A stretch of DNA of 32,758 nt from NCBI GenBank assembly GCA_013041765.1, contig JABDRL010000303.1, positions 1-32,758 of the forward strand. Direction: 5' to 3'. This document shows, one piece after another, positions 15,360 through 22,927 of this stretch. The notes beneath the pieces are model-generated. The model was not told the origin of the DNA, searched no databases, and saw only the letters and a program-made list of their open reading frames with translations. The position numbers were made by a program, and so were the translations under genes. Numbering within the stretch: position 1 is the stretch's first letter; each line of letters begins with the position of its first letter. The stretch is from Dactylosporangium sp. GTDB taxonomy: Bacteria; Actinomycetota; Actinomycetes; Mycobacteriales; Micromonosporaceae.

Positions 15360-15373
15360 TGGAAGCGCTCCCG
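15360..15373. promoter_or_regulatory. CebR-like operator upstream of the GH9 cellulase
   Basis: TGGAAGCGCTCCCG matches the palindromic CebR-type operator TGGGAGCGCTCCCA at 12 of 14 positions. CebR is a LacI-family repressor released by cello-oligosaccharides that controls cellulase genes in actinobacteria. The site is 64 bp upstream of the GH9 start. No cebR gene lies in the window. Confidence 0.65.
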
Positions 15374-15531
15374 CCGATGAGGTGGCGTGACCATGCCACG
15401 TCACCTGGCGTGCGGCTAGAGCGGATTGGCCTTCGTAAATCGAGGACCCCCATTGAGCTGCCTATCTGGTTGCGCAACAGGGCTGCCCGCGGTGAAAACA
15501 TCGAGAAACGCCGAGCTGGGAGACCACCGTG

Positions 15532-17040
15532 CTACCCCGGTGGGCGGTGGCCGTTACGGGGCCGGCGTGTCGCGGTGTGCGGTTCCGTGGCCTGCGGTTC
15601 CGTGGCCCGGGGCTCCGTGATGTCGGCCGGCGGGTCGGCCGTGGTGTGTTCCGTCCCGGAACCGCGGCCCCGGGACGCGGCGACGACCGCCCAGCACGCC
15701 GCGCTGGCGCAGGCGAGCAGCGCGAACGGCAGGCTGACCCGGTCGGCCGAGGTGGCGAGGTACCACTCAATGCCATTGGCGTGGGTGAGGTAGTTCGTCA
15801 CGAGGATGACGGCGTAGAGGGCGAACAGGCCCCACAACCACGCATCGGACCCGAGGCCCAGCCCGCGGCGGCGGCCGCGGAGGACGGCCGCACCGAGAAC
15901 CGCGACGATCAGCGCTCCCGTGGTCACCGTGCCCACCTGACCCCAGAGCGCCGCCACCGTCGGCGGGAAGCGGGACCACACCTGCTCGTCTCCGGCGAGG
16001 AACGGCCCGATCCGGGGGTCTCCGGTGACATCGGAGACGGCGCCGAAGTGGCGTGCCAGCACCCCCCAGAAGAGCCCGGCGGCGGCCGGAGCCCAGAGGG
16101 GCCAGATCACCCGCCGGAGTTCGCGGCGGTACCGGAGCGTCCCGGCTGCGGTCAGCACCAGCACCATGACCAGGCCCTCGTTCTTCGTCAGCGCGACGGC
16201 CGAGAGCAGCAGCACCGGAACGGCGGGCCGGTCCAGCCAGCCGTGCCCGATCAGCAGCAGGAGCGCGGCCGCGACGAAGGCCGCCGACCACAGGTGGTCA
16301 CTCATGCCGGTGGCGACGGCATAGGGCGCGCAGGCCCAGGCCGCAAGGCCGGTGGCGGCGCCGGCCAGGCGGGAGAGCAGCTTGGGCGCGCCGCTGGTCA
16401 CCGCGCGGACCGCGTACGCCAGCAGGGCGATGGCGGAGAAGGTGACCAGTGCGGAGACGGCCTGTGCGGGATACAGGCGGTAGCCGTCGAAGACGCTCCA
16501 CACCACCGAGACCGGCGCCGAAGCGAACGGTGGGTAGTCGGGGTGGGAGAAGACCAGCGCCGGGGACGCCAGGGCCGCTCTGGCGAAGTCCGCCCCGTGG
16601 GTGAAGTACGCGGCGTGCAACCACCAGATCGAATTGCTGTCCCACATGGCCGGCGGCATCAGCGCGTCCAGGAACGGCGGGACGATCGGTAGCGTCACCC
16701 AGGCGACATCGGCCGGGGAAGAGGTCGGAACCCGCTCGGGTCGCTGGCGTCGCCAGACCGGCCGCAGGCGGTGCGGCAGGCGGTGCTGCCAGCGGGAGAG
16801 CGCGCCGGTGTGCCGGGCCAGCAGCAGCGCGTACTGCGCGAGGAACAGGGCCGGAAGCCAGGCCCGCAGGCTTCCCCCGAGCAGCAGCATGATGACGATG
16901 GCCGCCGTGCCGGTCAGCGCCGTGACGAGCGGAGCGACCACCAGGGCGAGCGGGGCACTCCTGGTGATGGCGTATCCCAGGGGGAGCCCGGGGGCGAGAA
17001 CGAGCATCATCGCGAGAACGCAGCTGATCTCGGTACTCAT
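15532..17040 (-). CDS. Polytopic membrane protein, GT-C glycosyltransferase-like
   Basis: 502 residues with roughly ten to twelve hydrophobic segments. The first luminal-type loop carries PAMWDSNSIWWLHAAYF, an acidic motif after the early helices as in GT-C polyprenyl-phosphate-sugar transferases, and a later HPDYPPF motif is common in such mannosyl or arabinosyl transferases. The C-terminus is a hydrophilic tail with degenerate repeats (TEPRATEPQATEPHTATRR). It lies 7 bp downstream of a small anchored protein on the same strand and near a divergent DPM1-like GT2. The GT2 could supply the lipid-linked sugar such an enzyme uses. GT-C assignment is by topology and motifs only; a plain membrane protein is possible. 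Confidence 0.6.
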   Translation of the reverse strand: MSTEISCVLAMMLVLAPGLPLGYAITRSAPLALVVAPLVTALTGTAAIVIMLLLGGSLRAWLPALFLAQYALLLARHTGALSRWQHRLPHRLRPVWRRQRPERVPTSSPADVAWVTLPIVPPFLDALMPPAMWDSNSIWWLHAAYFTHGADFARAALASPALVFSHPDYPPFASAPVSVVWSVFDGYRLYPAQAVSALVTFSAIALLAYAVRAVTSGAPKLLSRLAGAATGLAAWACAPYAVATGMSDHLWSAAFVAAALLLLIGHGWLDRPAVPVLLLSAVALTKNEGLVMVLVLTAAGTLRYRRELRRVIWPLWAPAAAGLFWGVLARHFGAVSDVTGDPRIGPFLAGDEQVWSRFPPTVAALWGQVGTVTTGALIVAVLGAAVLRGRRRGLGLGSDAWLWGLFALYAVILVTNYLTHANGIEWYLATSADRVSLPFALLACASAACWAVVAASRGRGSGTEHTTADPPADITEPRATEPQATEPHTATRRPRNGHRPPG

Positions 17041-17047
17041 CGGGCGA

Positions 17048-17440
17048 TCACCGCACCGGCTCGACGACGAGCCGCATCCCGCCCGGTGCCACCGAGATCG
17101 GGACTTCGACGCAGCTCACCCGAAAGTCCGCGGTGTCGGAATTCTTCACGACGTGAATCGCACCCATCATCGCGGCTTCCGCGAGGCGCTGCTTGCACCA
17201 GGCTTCGTTGGGGGCGTCGCCGAATACGATCCGGCTGCCGCTGGGAACCTCGGCTGCCAGGCCATCACGGACGCTCCTGATCCGCAGATATTCGGTTCTC
17301 GCCGGCGGACTGAACGAACGGTCGAGGAGGGCCGTGTCGGCGGTTGCGGTTTCATAGGCGCCTTGGGCTGCGAAAGCAATTGTGGCAAGCGCAATTGCGG
17401 TGACACAGACGCGGATTGTCAGGTCGAATAGTCGCCGCAC
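17048..17440 (-). CDS. Small membrane-anchored protein of unknown function
   Basis: 130 residues from GTG 17440, chosen for GGGGAG 5 nt upstream; in-frame ATGs at 17473 and 17506 have weaker sites. A basic start (RRLFDLTIRV) and one hydrophobic segment (VCVTAIALATIAFAAQGAY) suggest a single N-terminal anchor with the rest outside the membrane. The outer part contains VPSGSRIVFGDAPNEAWCKQRLAEAA and two Cys residues that could pair. No family is recognised. It is 7 bp upstream of the GT-C-like gene, so it may be an accessory subunit of that protein. Confidence 0.65.
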   Translation of the reverse strand: MRRLFDLTIRVCVTAIALATIAFAAQGAYETATADTALLDRSFSPPARTEYLRIRSVRDGLAAEVPSGSRIVFGDAPNEAWCKQRLAEAAMMGAIHVVKNSDTADFRVSCVEVPISVAPGGMRLVVEPVR

Positions 17441-17570
17441 GTGGGCTCCCCGTTGCTGGTCATCGGAGGGCATGATTCTGGCTCGTGGCAGAGTACTATT
17501 CTGCATCTTAGATCGGTCCCGGGCCTGGCATGTCGACGCCGCGTTGCCGACGCGGTCAACAGGAGATTAC

Positions 17571-18314
17571 ATGAAGTTATCAATCCTCGTGCCGGTGTAC
17601 AACGAGGAAGCTCGGCTTCCAACGGCTCTTGCGCAGGCGCTCTCGGTTGACTACCCATGTGAGGTCGAACTGGTGGTCATCGACGACGGTAGCCGGGACG
17701 GCACAAGAGACATTCTCGCGGGGGTGCGTGATCCCCGGGTCCAGGTGGTTCTACATGAGCGCAATGCCGGCAAGGGCGCGGCGATCATGACTGGGGTGAC
17801 TTCGGCGTCCGGGGAATTCATGGTCATTCTGGACGCGGACCTGGAGTACGATCCGAAGGATATTCCGAGAATGCTGGAGCCGGTCCTCGATAGGCGTACC
17901 ACCATCGTCTACGGCAACCGGACGTTTGGCAGTCACAGCTCTTTCTCGTTCTGGTATGTCATGGGCAACAAAGTCATCACCACCACAGCGAATGTTCTGT
18001 TTAACTGCTATCTCGGCGACCTTGAAACCTGCTTCAAGTTGATGCCCACCGAGTTGTACCGGTTACTTTCCGTAAAGTCGCGGGGGTTCGGTATGGAGGC
18101 GGAGGTCACGGGCAAGTTGCTGCGGAACGGCTACCGTCCATATGAGGTTCCGGTCAGCTACAGTGCCCGCTCCCGCGAGGAGGGCAAGAAAATTACCTGG
18201 TGGGACGGCGTGCAGGCGCTCTGGATCCTGCTACGGGAACGGCTGCGCCGACCGGCGCTGGCCGGGGGCAAGCGCTTCACCCCGGAGAGTATGTTTCTGC
18301 AATCGTCACCGTAG
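17571..18314 (+). CDS. GT2 glycosyltransferase, DPM1/polyprenyl-phosphate sugar synthase type
   Basis: 247 residues from ATG 17571 (AGGAG 5 nt upstream). The GT-A fold is shown by LSILVPVYNEEARLP, VVIDDGSRDGT (nucleotide-binding Asp), NAGKGAAIMTG and ILDADLEYDPKDI, the DxD-type metal motif. GNRTFGSHSSFSF and the terminal EEGKKITWWDG resemble dolichol/polyprenyl-phosphate mannose or glucose synthases. No membrane helices are present, so it would work at the cytoplasmic face, charging a polyprenyl phosphate. The divergent GT-C-like membrane protein could be the acceptor-side transferase. Base composition is slightly less GC-rich than its neighbours. Confidence 0.85.
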   Translation: MKLSILVPVYNEEARLPTALAQALSVDYPCEVELVVIDDGSRDGTRDILAGVRDPRVQVVLHERNAGKGAAIMTGVTSASGEFMVILDADLEYDPKDIPRMLEPVLDRRTTIVYGNRTFGSHSSFSFWYVMGNKVITTTANVLFNCYLGDLETCFKLMPTELYRLLSVKSRGFGMEAEVTGKLLRNGYRPYEVPVSYSARSREEGKKITWWDGVQALWILLRERLRRPALAGGKRFTPESMFLQSSP

Positions 18315-18332
18315 GTGATCGGTCTCACATCC

Positions 18333-18368
18333 CCGGCAGGGGCGGTTGGGACTTCTGCCCTTGCCCGG
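18333..18368 (+). terminator. Imperfect hairpin, probable terminator after the GT2 gene
   Basis: CCGGCAGGGGC (18333-18343) pairs with GCCCTTGCCCGG (18357-18368) with one bulged base and one G-T pair. It starts 19 bp after the GT2 stop, before the feo promoter. Confidence 0.5.
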
Positions 18369-18401
18369 ACCGGTGCGGGAGGGCGATTCTCAACCTGTAA
18401 C

Positions 18402-18420
18402 TTAGGGAAGCCTTCGTTCT
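18402..18420. promoter_or_regulatory. Weak IdeR/DtxR-box-like sequence upstream of feoA
   Basis: TTAGGGAAGCCTTCGTTCT matches the iron box TTAGGTTAGGCTAACCTAA at only about half its positions, mainly in the left arm. It is 22 bp before the feoA start, where an iron repressor would act. The context is supportive but the match is poor. Confidence 0.25.
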
Positions 18421-18441
18421 CAGGTCAACAGAAGAGACTCC

Positions 18442-18666
18442 ATGACACTCCGCGACTGCAAGCTGGGGAACGACGTCATCCTGCAAACCGTCGGGGGTAC
18501 CCCCGATTGCCGCAGACGCCTGCTGGAATGGGGGTTCCTGCGGGGCGTGCGGATTCGACCCATCGCCCTCGGGCCGGCCGGAGGCGTGATCGTCGCGCTG
18601 GGCGACGCCAGGGTCGCCATTGACGCCAGGACCGCCGGGACGCTGATCGTGGAGCATCCGCAGTGA
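18442..18666 (+). CDS. feoA: FeoA, SH3-like accessory protein of ferrous iron uptake
   Basis: 74 residues from ATG 18442 with GAAGAG shortly upstream. The pattern RRRLLEWGFLRGVRIRPI, followed by GGVIVALGDARVAIDARTAGTLIV, is the FeoA domain (RLxxMGxxxGxxI, then xxxxxAxxIxV). FeoA is a small cytoplasmic protein needed for FeoB-driven Fe(II) transport. The stop overlaps the feoB GTG start (GTGA), so the genes are translationally coupled. Confidence 0.93.
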   Translation: MTLRDCKLGNDVILQTVGGTPDCRRRLLEWGFLRGVRIRPIALGPAGGVIVALGDARVAIDARTAGTLIVEHPQ

Positions 18667-20852
18667 CCCGGGGCGGCCCGGTCCGGCCGTCGACGCCGAC
18701 AGCCCCCTGCTGCCCGCAGCCCGCGTCACCCTATGGCCGCTGGCGGGAGACCGTCACCGCCAGAGTCGCCCTGGTCGGCAACCCCAACGTCGGCAAGTCC
18801 ACCTTGTTCAACGCGATGACCGGGGCACACCAGCACGTCGGCAACTGGGCGGGGAAAACGGCCGAGGTGGCCGTCGGCCTGTGGAAGACCGGCGCTGACC
18901 ACATCGAGCTCATCGACCTGCCCGGAACCTACAGCCTGCTGCCCCGGTCACCCGACGAGGAACTCGTCCACGACCTGCTCACCAGGGCCACGGAGCACCG
19001 CCCAGACCTGGTGATCGCCGCGGTCGACGCGGCCAACCTTGCCCGGAACCTCTACCTGCAGGCACAACTGCTGGACACCGGCATCTCCGTGATCGTCGCC
19101 CTGACCATGCTGGACGTCGCGACCAGCCGCCAGGTGGAGGTGGACCTCGCTCGCCTGGCCGCGGCCGTCGGGGTTCCCGTGATCCAGGTGTGTCCCAGGA
19201 CGGGGCTGGGGCTGGACCGGCTCGCCGCCGCCGTACCCGCCGGGATCGCCGCTGGAACGGGCCCGGCGGCGGGCGCTCCACCGGCGAGCACCCAGCACCC
19301 CGTGGTGGGCCTCGGCGACCCCGTCGAGCCGGCGGTGGCAACGCTCACCGAGCAGGTGCGTGCCGTGACCGGGTCCCCGGCCGCCCGCTGGCTGGCGCTG
19401 ATGATGCTCACCGGACCCGAGGCGGCCGTGCCGTCCGCGCTGGCACCCCACGTCGTCGCGGCCCGGGCCACGCTCACCGCGAGCCTGGACTCCGTCGGCG
19501 AGGGCGTCCCCGCCGAGGAGAGCCTGGACATCGAGACCGTCGTCGCCGAGCGGCGGTACGCCTGGGTGCACGAGGTCATCACCCAGGCCGTGCGGAGGCC
19601 GGCCGGCGTGCGGCTGACGGCCTCCGATCGGTTCGACCGGATCCTGACCTCCCGATGGTTTGGCCTGCCGCTGTTCCTGCTGGTCATGTGGGGGGTCTTC
19701 ACGGCTACCACGACGCTGGCCGCGCCGCTCCAGGACGGGCTGGGGTGGCTGCTCGACGGGCCGGTGCGGGCCGGTGCGGGCCGGCTGCTGGGGATGGTCG
19801 GCCTCTCCGGGACCTGGGGCGAGGGGCTGGTGCTGGACGGCCTGGTCTCCGGTGTCGGCACCCTGCTGACCTTCGTCCCGCTCATGGTGATCATGTTTGT
19901 GCTGCTGACCGTGCTGGAGGACTCCGGGTACATGTCCCGGGCGGCCTTCGTCGCGGAGCACTTCCTGCGCGTGGTCGGCCTGCCCGGCCGGGCGTTCCTT
20001 CCCCTGATCGTCGGTTTCGGCTGCAACGTTCCGGCGGTGGCCGGCACCAGGATCCTGACCGACGCCCGGCACCGGCTGATGACCGGTCTGCTGGTGCCGT
20101 TTGCCAGTTGCAGCGCCCGGCTGACGGTGTATGTCCTGCTGGCCAACGTGTTCTTTGGCAGCTACGCGGGGACCGTGGTGTTCGCGATGTACGTGCTGTC
20201 CGTCGCGCTGATGGTGCTGGTCGGTCTGGGACTGCGACCGCTGCTGTTCCGGGGCACGAGCCGGGAGGCCCTCGTGCTGGAGCTTCCGCCGTACCGGATG
20301 CCGACGCTGCGGGTCGTTGCCGCGCAGACCTGGCAGAAGCTCGCCGGGTTCCTGCGGACGGCCAGTGGCATCATCGTCGCGGCCGTCGTTGCCGTCTGGT
20401 TGCTGGCCGCCATCCCGGTGGGCGGGGACGGCCGGTTCGGCGATGTGCCGGACGGCAGGAGCCTGTACACCAGCATCAACCAGACGATTGCCCCGGTGTT
20501 CGCCCCGACGGGTTTTGACCACCCCGACGCCGTCGGCGCGTTGATCACGGGGTTCGTCGCCAAGGAGGCGATCGTCTCAACCTTCGCGACGACCTACCAG
20601 ACCACCGAGTCCGAAGACGACCTTTCGGGACGCCTGCGAGACACCTTCGAGCAGTCCTCTGGCGGGCATCCCGGGCCGGCCGTCCTGGCGTTCCTGGTGT
20701 TCCTGCTGGCATACACCCCCTGCGTCGCGACGATCGCGGCGCAGCGGATCGAGATCGGAACGCGCTGGACGCTGGTGGGTATCGGGGTGCAGGGGTCTGT
20801 CGCCTGGCTGGTGGCGACCCTGGTGTTCCAGATCGGCCGGATGATCGCGTGA
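18663..20852 (+). CDS. feoB: FeoB ferrous iron transporter with N-terminal G domain
   Basis: 729 residues from GTG 18663, overlapping feoA by 4 bp. The G domain shows G1 GNPNVGKST (residues about 40-48) and G3 DLPGTYSLL. The G4 position reads ALTMLD, with Thr where NxxD is usual, and the G5 region (CPRTGLG) is also atypical. The membrane half carries both gating motifs, GFGCNVPA and LLAYTPCVATIAA, plus SCSARLTVYVL, all typical of FeoB. It moves Fe(II) across the inner membrane under G-protein control. The N-terminus has about 30 extra residues with a CC pair before the G domain. The gene overlaps feoC by 4 bp (GTGA). Confidence 0.96.
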   Translation: MTRGGPVRPSTPTAPCCPQPASPYGRWRETVTARVALVGNPNVGKSTLFNAMTGAHQHVGNWAGKTAEVAVGLWKTGADHIELIDLPGTYSLLPRSPDEELVHDLLTRATEHRPDLVIAAVDAANLARNLYLQAQLLDTGISVIVALTMLDVATSRQVEVDLARLAAAVGVPVIQVCPRTGLGLDRLAAAVPAGIAAGTGPAAGAPPASTQHPVVGLGDPVEPAVATLTEQVRAVTGSPAARWLALMMLTGPEAAVPSALAPHVVAARATLTASLDSVGEGVPAEESLDIETVVAERRYAWVHEVITQAVRRPAGVRLTASDRFDRILTSRWFGLPLFLLVMWGVFTATTTLAAPLQDGLGWLLDGPVRAGAGRLLGMVGLSGTWGEGLVLDGLVSGVGTLLTFVPLMVIMFVLLTVLEDSGYMSRAAFVAEHFLRVVGLPGRAFLPLIVGFGCNVPAVAGTRILTDARHRLMTGLLVPFASCSARLTVYVLLANVFFGSYAGTVVFAMYVLSVALMVLVGLGLRPLLFRGTSREALVLELPPYRMPTLRVVAAQTWQKLAGFLRTASGIIVAAVVAVWLLAAIPVGGDGRFGDVPDGRSLYTSINQTIAPVFAPTGFDHPDAVGALITGFVAKEAIVSTFATTYQTTESEDDLSGRLRDTFEQSSGGHPGPAVLAFLVFLLAYTPCVATIAAQRIEIGTRWTLVGIGVQGSVAWLVATLVFQIGRMIA

Positions 20853-21142
20853 GTACGCTGCGGGCCGTGCTCTCGGCCGTCCTGACGGCGGCTCCCGGAA
20901 CCGGACTGGACGACATCGCCCGCGGGCTGGAGCTGTCCCGGGACGAGGTCGACGCGATGGTCGGCTACTGGGAGCGGCGGGGCGAGCTGACCGTCGACCG
21001 GCTGCTGGGGTGCTCCGCCTCCGGCTGTGGCGGCTGTCCCGTTGCCCCGGATCGGGCCTGGTGCCGGAGACCGGCGGGCGGGGACCGGCCCGGACTGCTG
21101 GCCATCAGCCCCGGTCGCCGGGGTGGCGAGCGGGGGGCATAG
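20849..21142 (+). CDS. feoC: FeoC-like winged-helix protein with Cys cluster
   Basis: 97 residues from GTG 20849, overlapping the feoB stop. The N-terminal half (SVLTAAPGTGLDDIARGLELSRDEVDAMVGYWERRGEL) is a small winged helix as in FeoC. It is followed by CSASGCGGCPVAPDRAWC, a four-Cys cluster like the iron-sulfur site of FeoC. FeoC proteins bind FeoB or sense iron or oxygen. Position and coupling support the name; sequence similarity within this family is low. Confidence 0.8.
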   Translation: MSTLRAVLSAVLTAAPGTGLDDIARGLELSRDEVDAMVGYWERRGELTVDRLLGCSASGCGGCPVAPDRAWCRRPAGGDRPGLLAISPGRRGGERGA

Positions 21143-21157
21143 GGCCCGGCCCTTTTT
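21141..21157 (+). terminator. Short hairpin with T-tract at the end of feoABC
   Basis: AGGGC (21141-21145) and GCCCT (21149-21153) form a short stem that overlaps the feoC stop and runs into TTTTT (21153-21157). It is one of the few U-tailed terminators in the window. Confidence 0.6.
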
Positions 21158-21174
21158 CGCCTGCTTTCATCGGC

Positions 21175-21199
21175 GGGAAAGCGTTTCCCCGCATGCGGG
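21175..21199. promoter_or_regulatory. Compound operator-like palindromes upstream of the GH12 gene
   Basis: GGGAAA-GCG-TTTCCC (21175-21189) is an inverted repeat of the size and centre typical of LacI-family operators. Its last two bases are shared with a perfect 12-bp palindrome, CCCGCATGCGGG (21188-21199). Both lie about 110-130 bp upstream of the GH12 start. The first differs from the CebR consensus, so another sugar repressor, or a degenerate CebR site, is possible. Confidence 0.55.
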
Positions 21200-21307
21200 C
21201 CGGTTGTCGCCGACTCGGATCCGGGCCGGCGGTTTCCCGCCCCAGCGATCGATGCCTACCGTGATGTCACAGCTTCCTTGTCACCCCGTCGCAATCCGAG
21301 GAGCAGC

Positions 21308-22465
21308 ATGAAGCGTCGGTCCAGTATCGCTCTCGTCGCGGCGACGCTTGTCGCCGGCGCGGGCGCCGCCGCAGCGATCGCCCTACCGGCTCACGCCGAT
21401 ACGGTCCTGTGCGATACGTGGGGAACAACCACGATCCAGGGCGGCAAGTACGTCGTTATGAACAACGTCTGGGGCGCGAGCACCGCACAGTGCATCAATG
21501 TCACGGACACCGGGTTCCAGGTCACCACCGCCGACCACAACAACTCGACCAGCGGGGCGCCAGCGTCCTACCCGGCGGCCTACATGGGCTGCCACTACAC
21601 CAACTGCTCCGCCGGCTCGCCCTTCCCGGCGACGCTCTCCTCGCTCGGTAACGTGTCGTCGAGTGCCAGCATCTCGGTGCCGACCACCGGTGAGTGGGAC
21701 GCGGCCTACGACATCTGGCTCGACCCGACGGCCCGTACCGACGGGCAGAACACCGGGGCCGAGATCATGATCTGGGTCAACCACCTGGGACGGCCCCAGC
21801 CCGCCGGGTCCAAGGTCTCCACGGTGACGCTTGCCGGCGCGACCTGGGACGTGTGGTACGGCAACATCGGCTGGAACGTCGTGTCCTACGTCCGGCAGGC
21901 GACCGCGACCAGCTTCAACGATTCCATCACCTCCTTCATCGACGACGCGGTGTCCCGTGGCTACGCCCAGCAGTCCTGGTACATGACCAGCGTGCAGTTC
22001 GGGTTCGAGCCGTGGATCGGCGGGGCTGGTCTCGCCGTCAACTCCTTCTCCGTGTCCACGGGCGGGACGGTGACGTCCCCACCCCTGTCGTCGGCATCCG
22101 CCAGCGCCTCCCCGAGCGCGTCCGCCAGCAGTCCCCCGGTGACGGAGGCGGCGTGCAGCGTCGGGTACGCCAAGAACGAGTGGCCGGGTGGCTTCACGGC
22201 CAGCGTGACCATTGCCAACACGGGTTCCAGCGCGATCAACGGCTGGACGCTCGGCTTCGCCTTCCCCGGAGACTCCACAGTCACCAGTTTCTGGAACGCG
22301 GACGTCTCGCAGAGTGGCAGCAACGTGACGGCGACCGACATGTCGTACAACGGCGCCATCGCCCAGGGGACCAGCGTGTCGTTCGGCTTCCAGGGCACCT
22401 ACAGCAGCGGCAACGCCAACCCGACGGCGTTCACCCTGAACGGCTCGGCCTGCACGGTGGGCTAG
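21308..22465 (+). CDS. Secreted GH12 endoglucanase with C-terminal CBM2
   Basis: 385 residues from ATG 21308 (GAGGAG just upstream). The signal peptide ends ALPAHA-D at about residue 30. The GH12 beta-jelly-roll spans about 31-253: CDTWGTTT and MNNVWG at the start, nucleophile E152 in GAEIMIWVNH, and acid/base E234 in VQFGFEPW. Mature GH12 enzymes cut internal beta-1,4-glucosidic bonds with retention. A Ser/Ala/Pro linker (about 254-284) leads to a CBM2 (CSVGYAKNEWPGGFTASV, WTLGFAFPG, VSFGFQGTY, ending SACTVG) with conserved surface Trp residues. It has its own promoter region with operator-like palindromes and a strong terminator, so it is a single-gene unit. Confidence 0.95.
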   Translation: MKRRSSIALVAATLVAGAGAAAAIALPAHADTVLCDTWGTTTIQGGKYVVMNNVWGASTAQCINVTDTGFQVTTADHNNSTSGAPASYPAAYMGCHYTNCSAGSPFPATLSSLGNVSSSASISVPTTGEWDAAYDIWLDPTARTDGQNTGAEIMIWVNHLGRPQPAGSKVSTVTLAGATWDVWYGNIGWNVVSYVRQATATSFNDSITSFIDDAVSRGYAQQSWYMTSVQFGFEPWIGGAGLAVNSFSVSTGGTVTSPPLSSASASASPSASASSPPVTEAACSVGYAKNEWPGGFTASVTIANTGSSAINGWTLGFAFPGDSTVTSFWNADVSQSGSNVTATDMSYNGAIAQGTSVSFGFQGTYSSGNANPTAFTLNGSACTVG

Positions 22466-22528
22466 GGCGCGTTCTGTGAATCCACTGCCGGGCTGCGCCG
22501 AACCCAGACGACGCCCGCCTGCGTTCTC

Positions 22529-22561
22529 GGATGCCCGGATACCACCAGTATCCGGGCATCC
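22529..22561 (+). terminator. Perfect hairpin terminator after the GH12 gene
   Basis: GGATGCCCGGATAC (22529-22542) and GTATCCGGGCATCC (22548-22561) pair perfectly over 14 bp around a 5-nt loop, 63 bp past the GH12 stop. Confidence 0.9.
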
Positions 22562-22927
22562 TGCGGCCTTGCCGGATCGCCGCCTGAGCCTCGGCTCGCT
22601 CCGGCGAGATCCACGAGACGTGCCCTGGGCCCGTTGCTCGCACCTGCGATTGAGTGACTTGCGCTGTGGACGCAAGGCTGGTCCGTTTGCCACGTATGGG
22701 AACATCGAACGAACCTCGACGTGTCCCGAAACGGCCTCGTGCGCGGATCGCGGTCGTGGACGTGCTGGAGAAATCGTCGGATCGATCGGCGCGAGGGCCA
22801 TTGCGGTGTTCGGCATCGACTCCTACCCCGGTGTATATATCGCGATGATCTTCAATGGAATTCGCCGGTTGAACAGATCACCCAGGGCGCGTCTCGTGAA
22901 TCGACGTCGTCGGACGAGGCCACGCGG
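22562..22927. other. Non-coding stretch between GH12 and CDF genes
   Basis: No convincing gene was found in these 366 bp on either strand: frames crossing it lack starts with ribosome sites and show no recognisable domain. It ends near an imperfect copy (22884-22905) of a 22-bp sequence that overlaps the GH12 stop (22464-22485). It also contains an AT-richer patch around 22835-22870. It may be a decayed insertion, but nothing identifies one. Confidence 0.45.

Noticed and set aside
18948-20522. Long minus-strand open frame opposite feoB
   Set aside because: Shadow of feoB with Gln/His/Arg-rich composition; FeoB motifs are complete on the plus strand.
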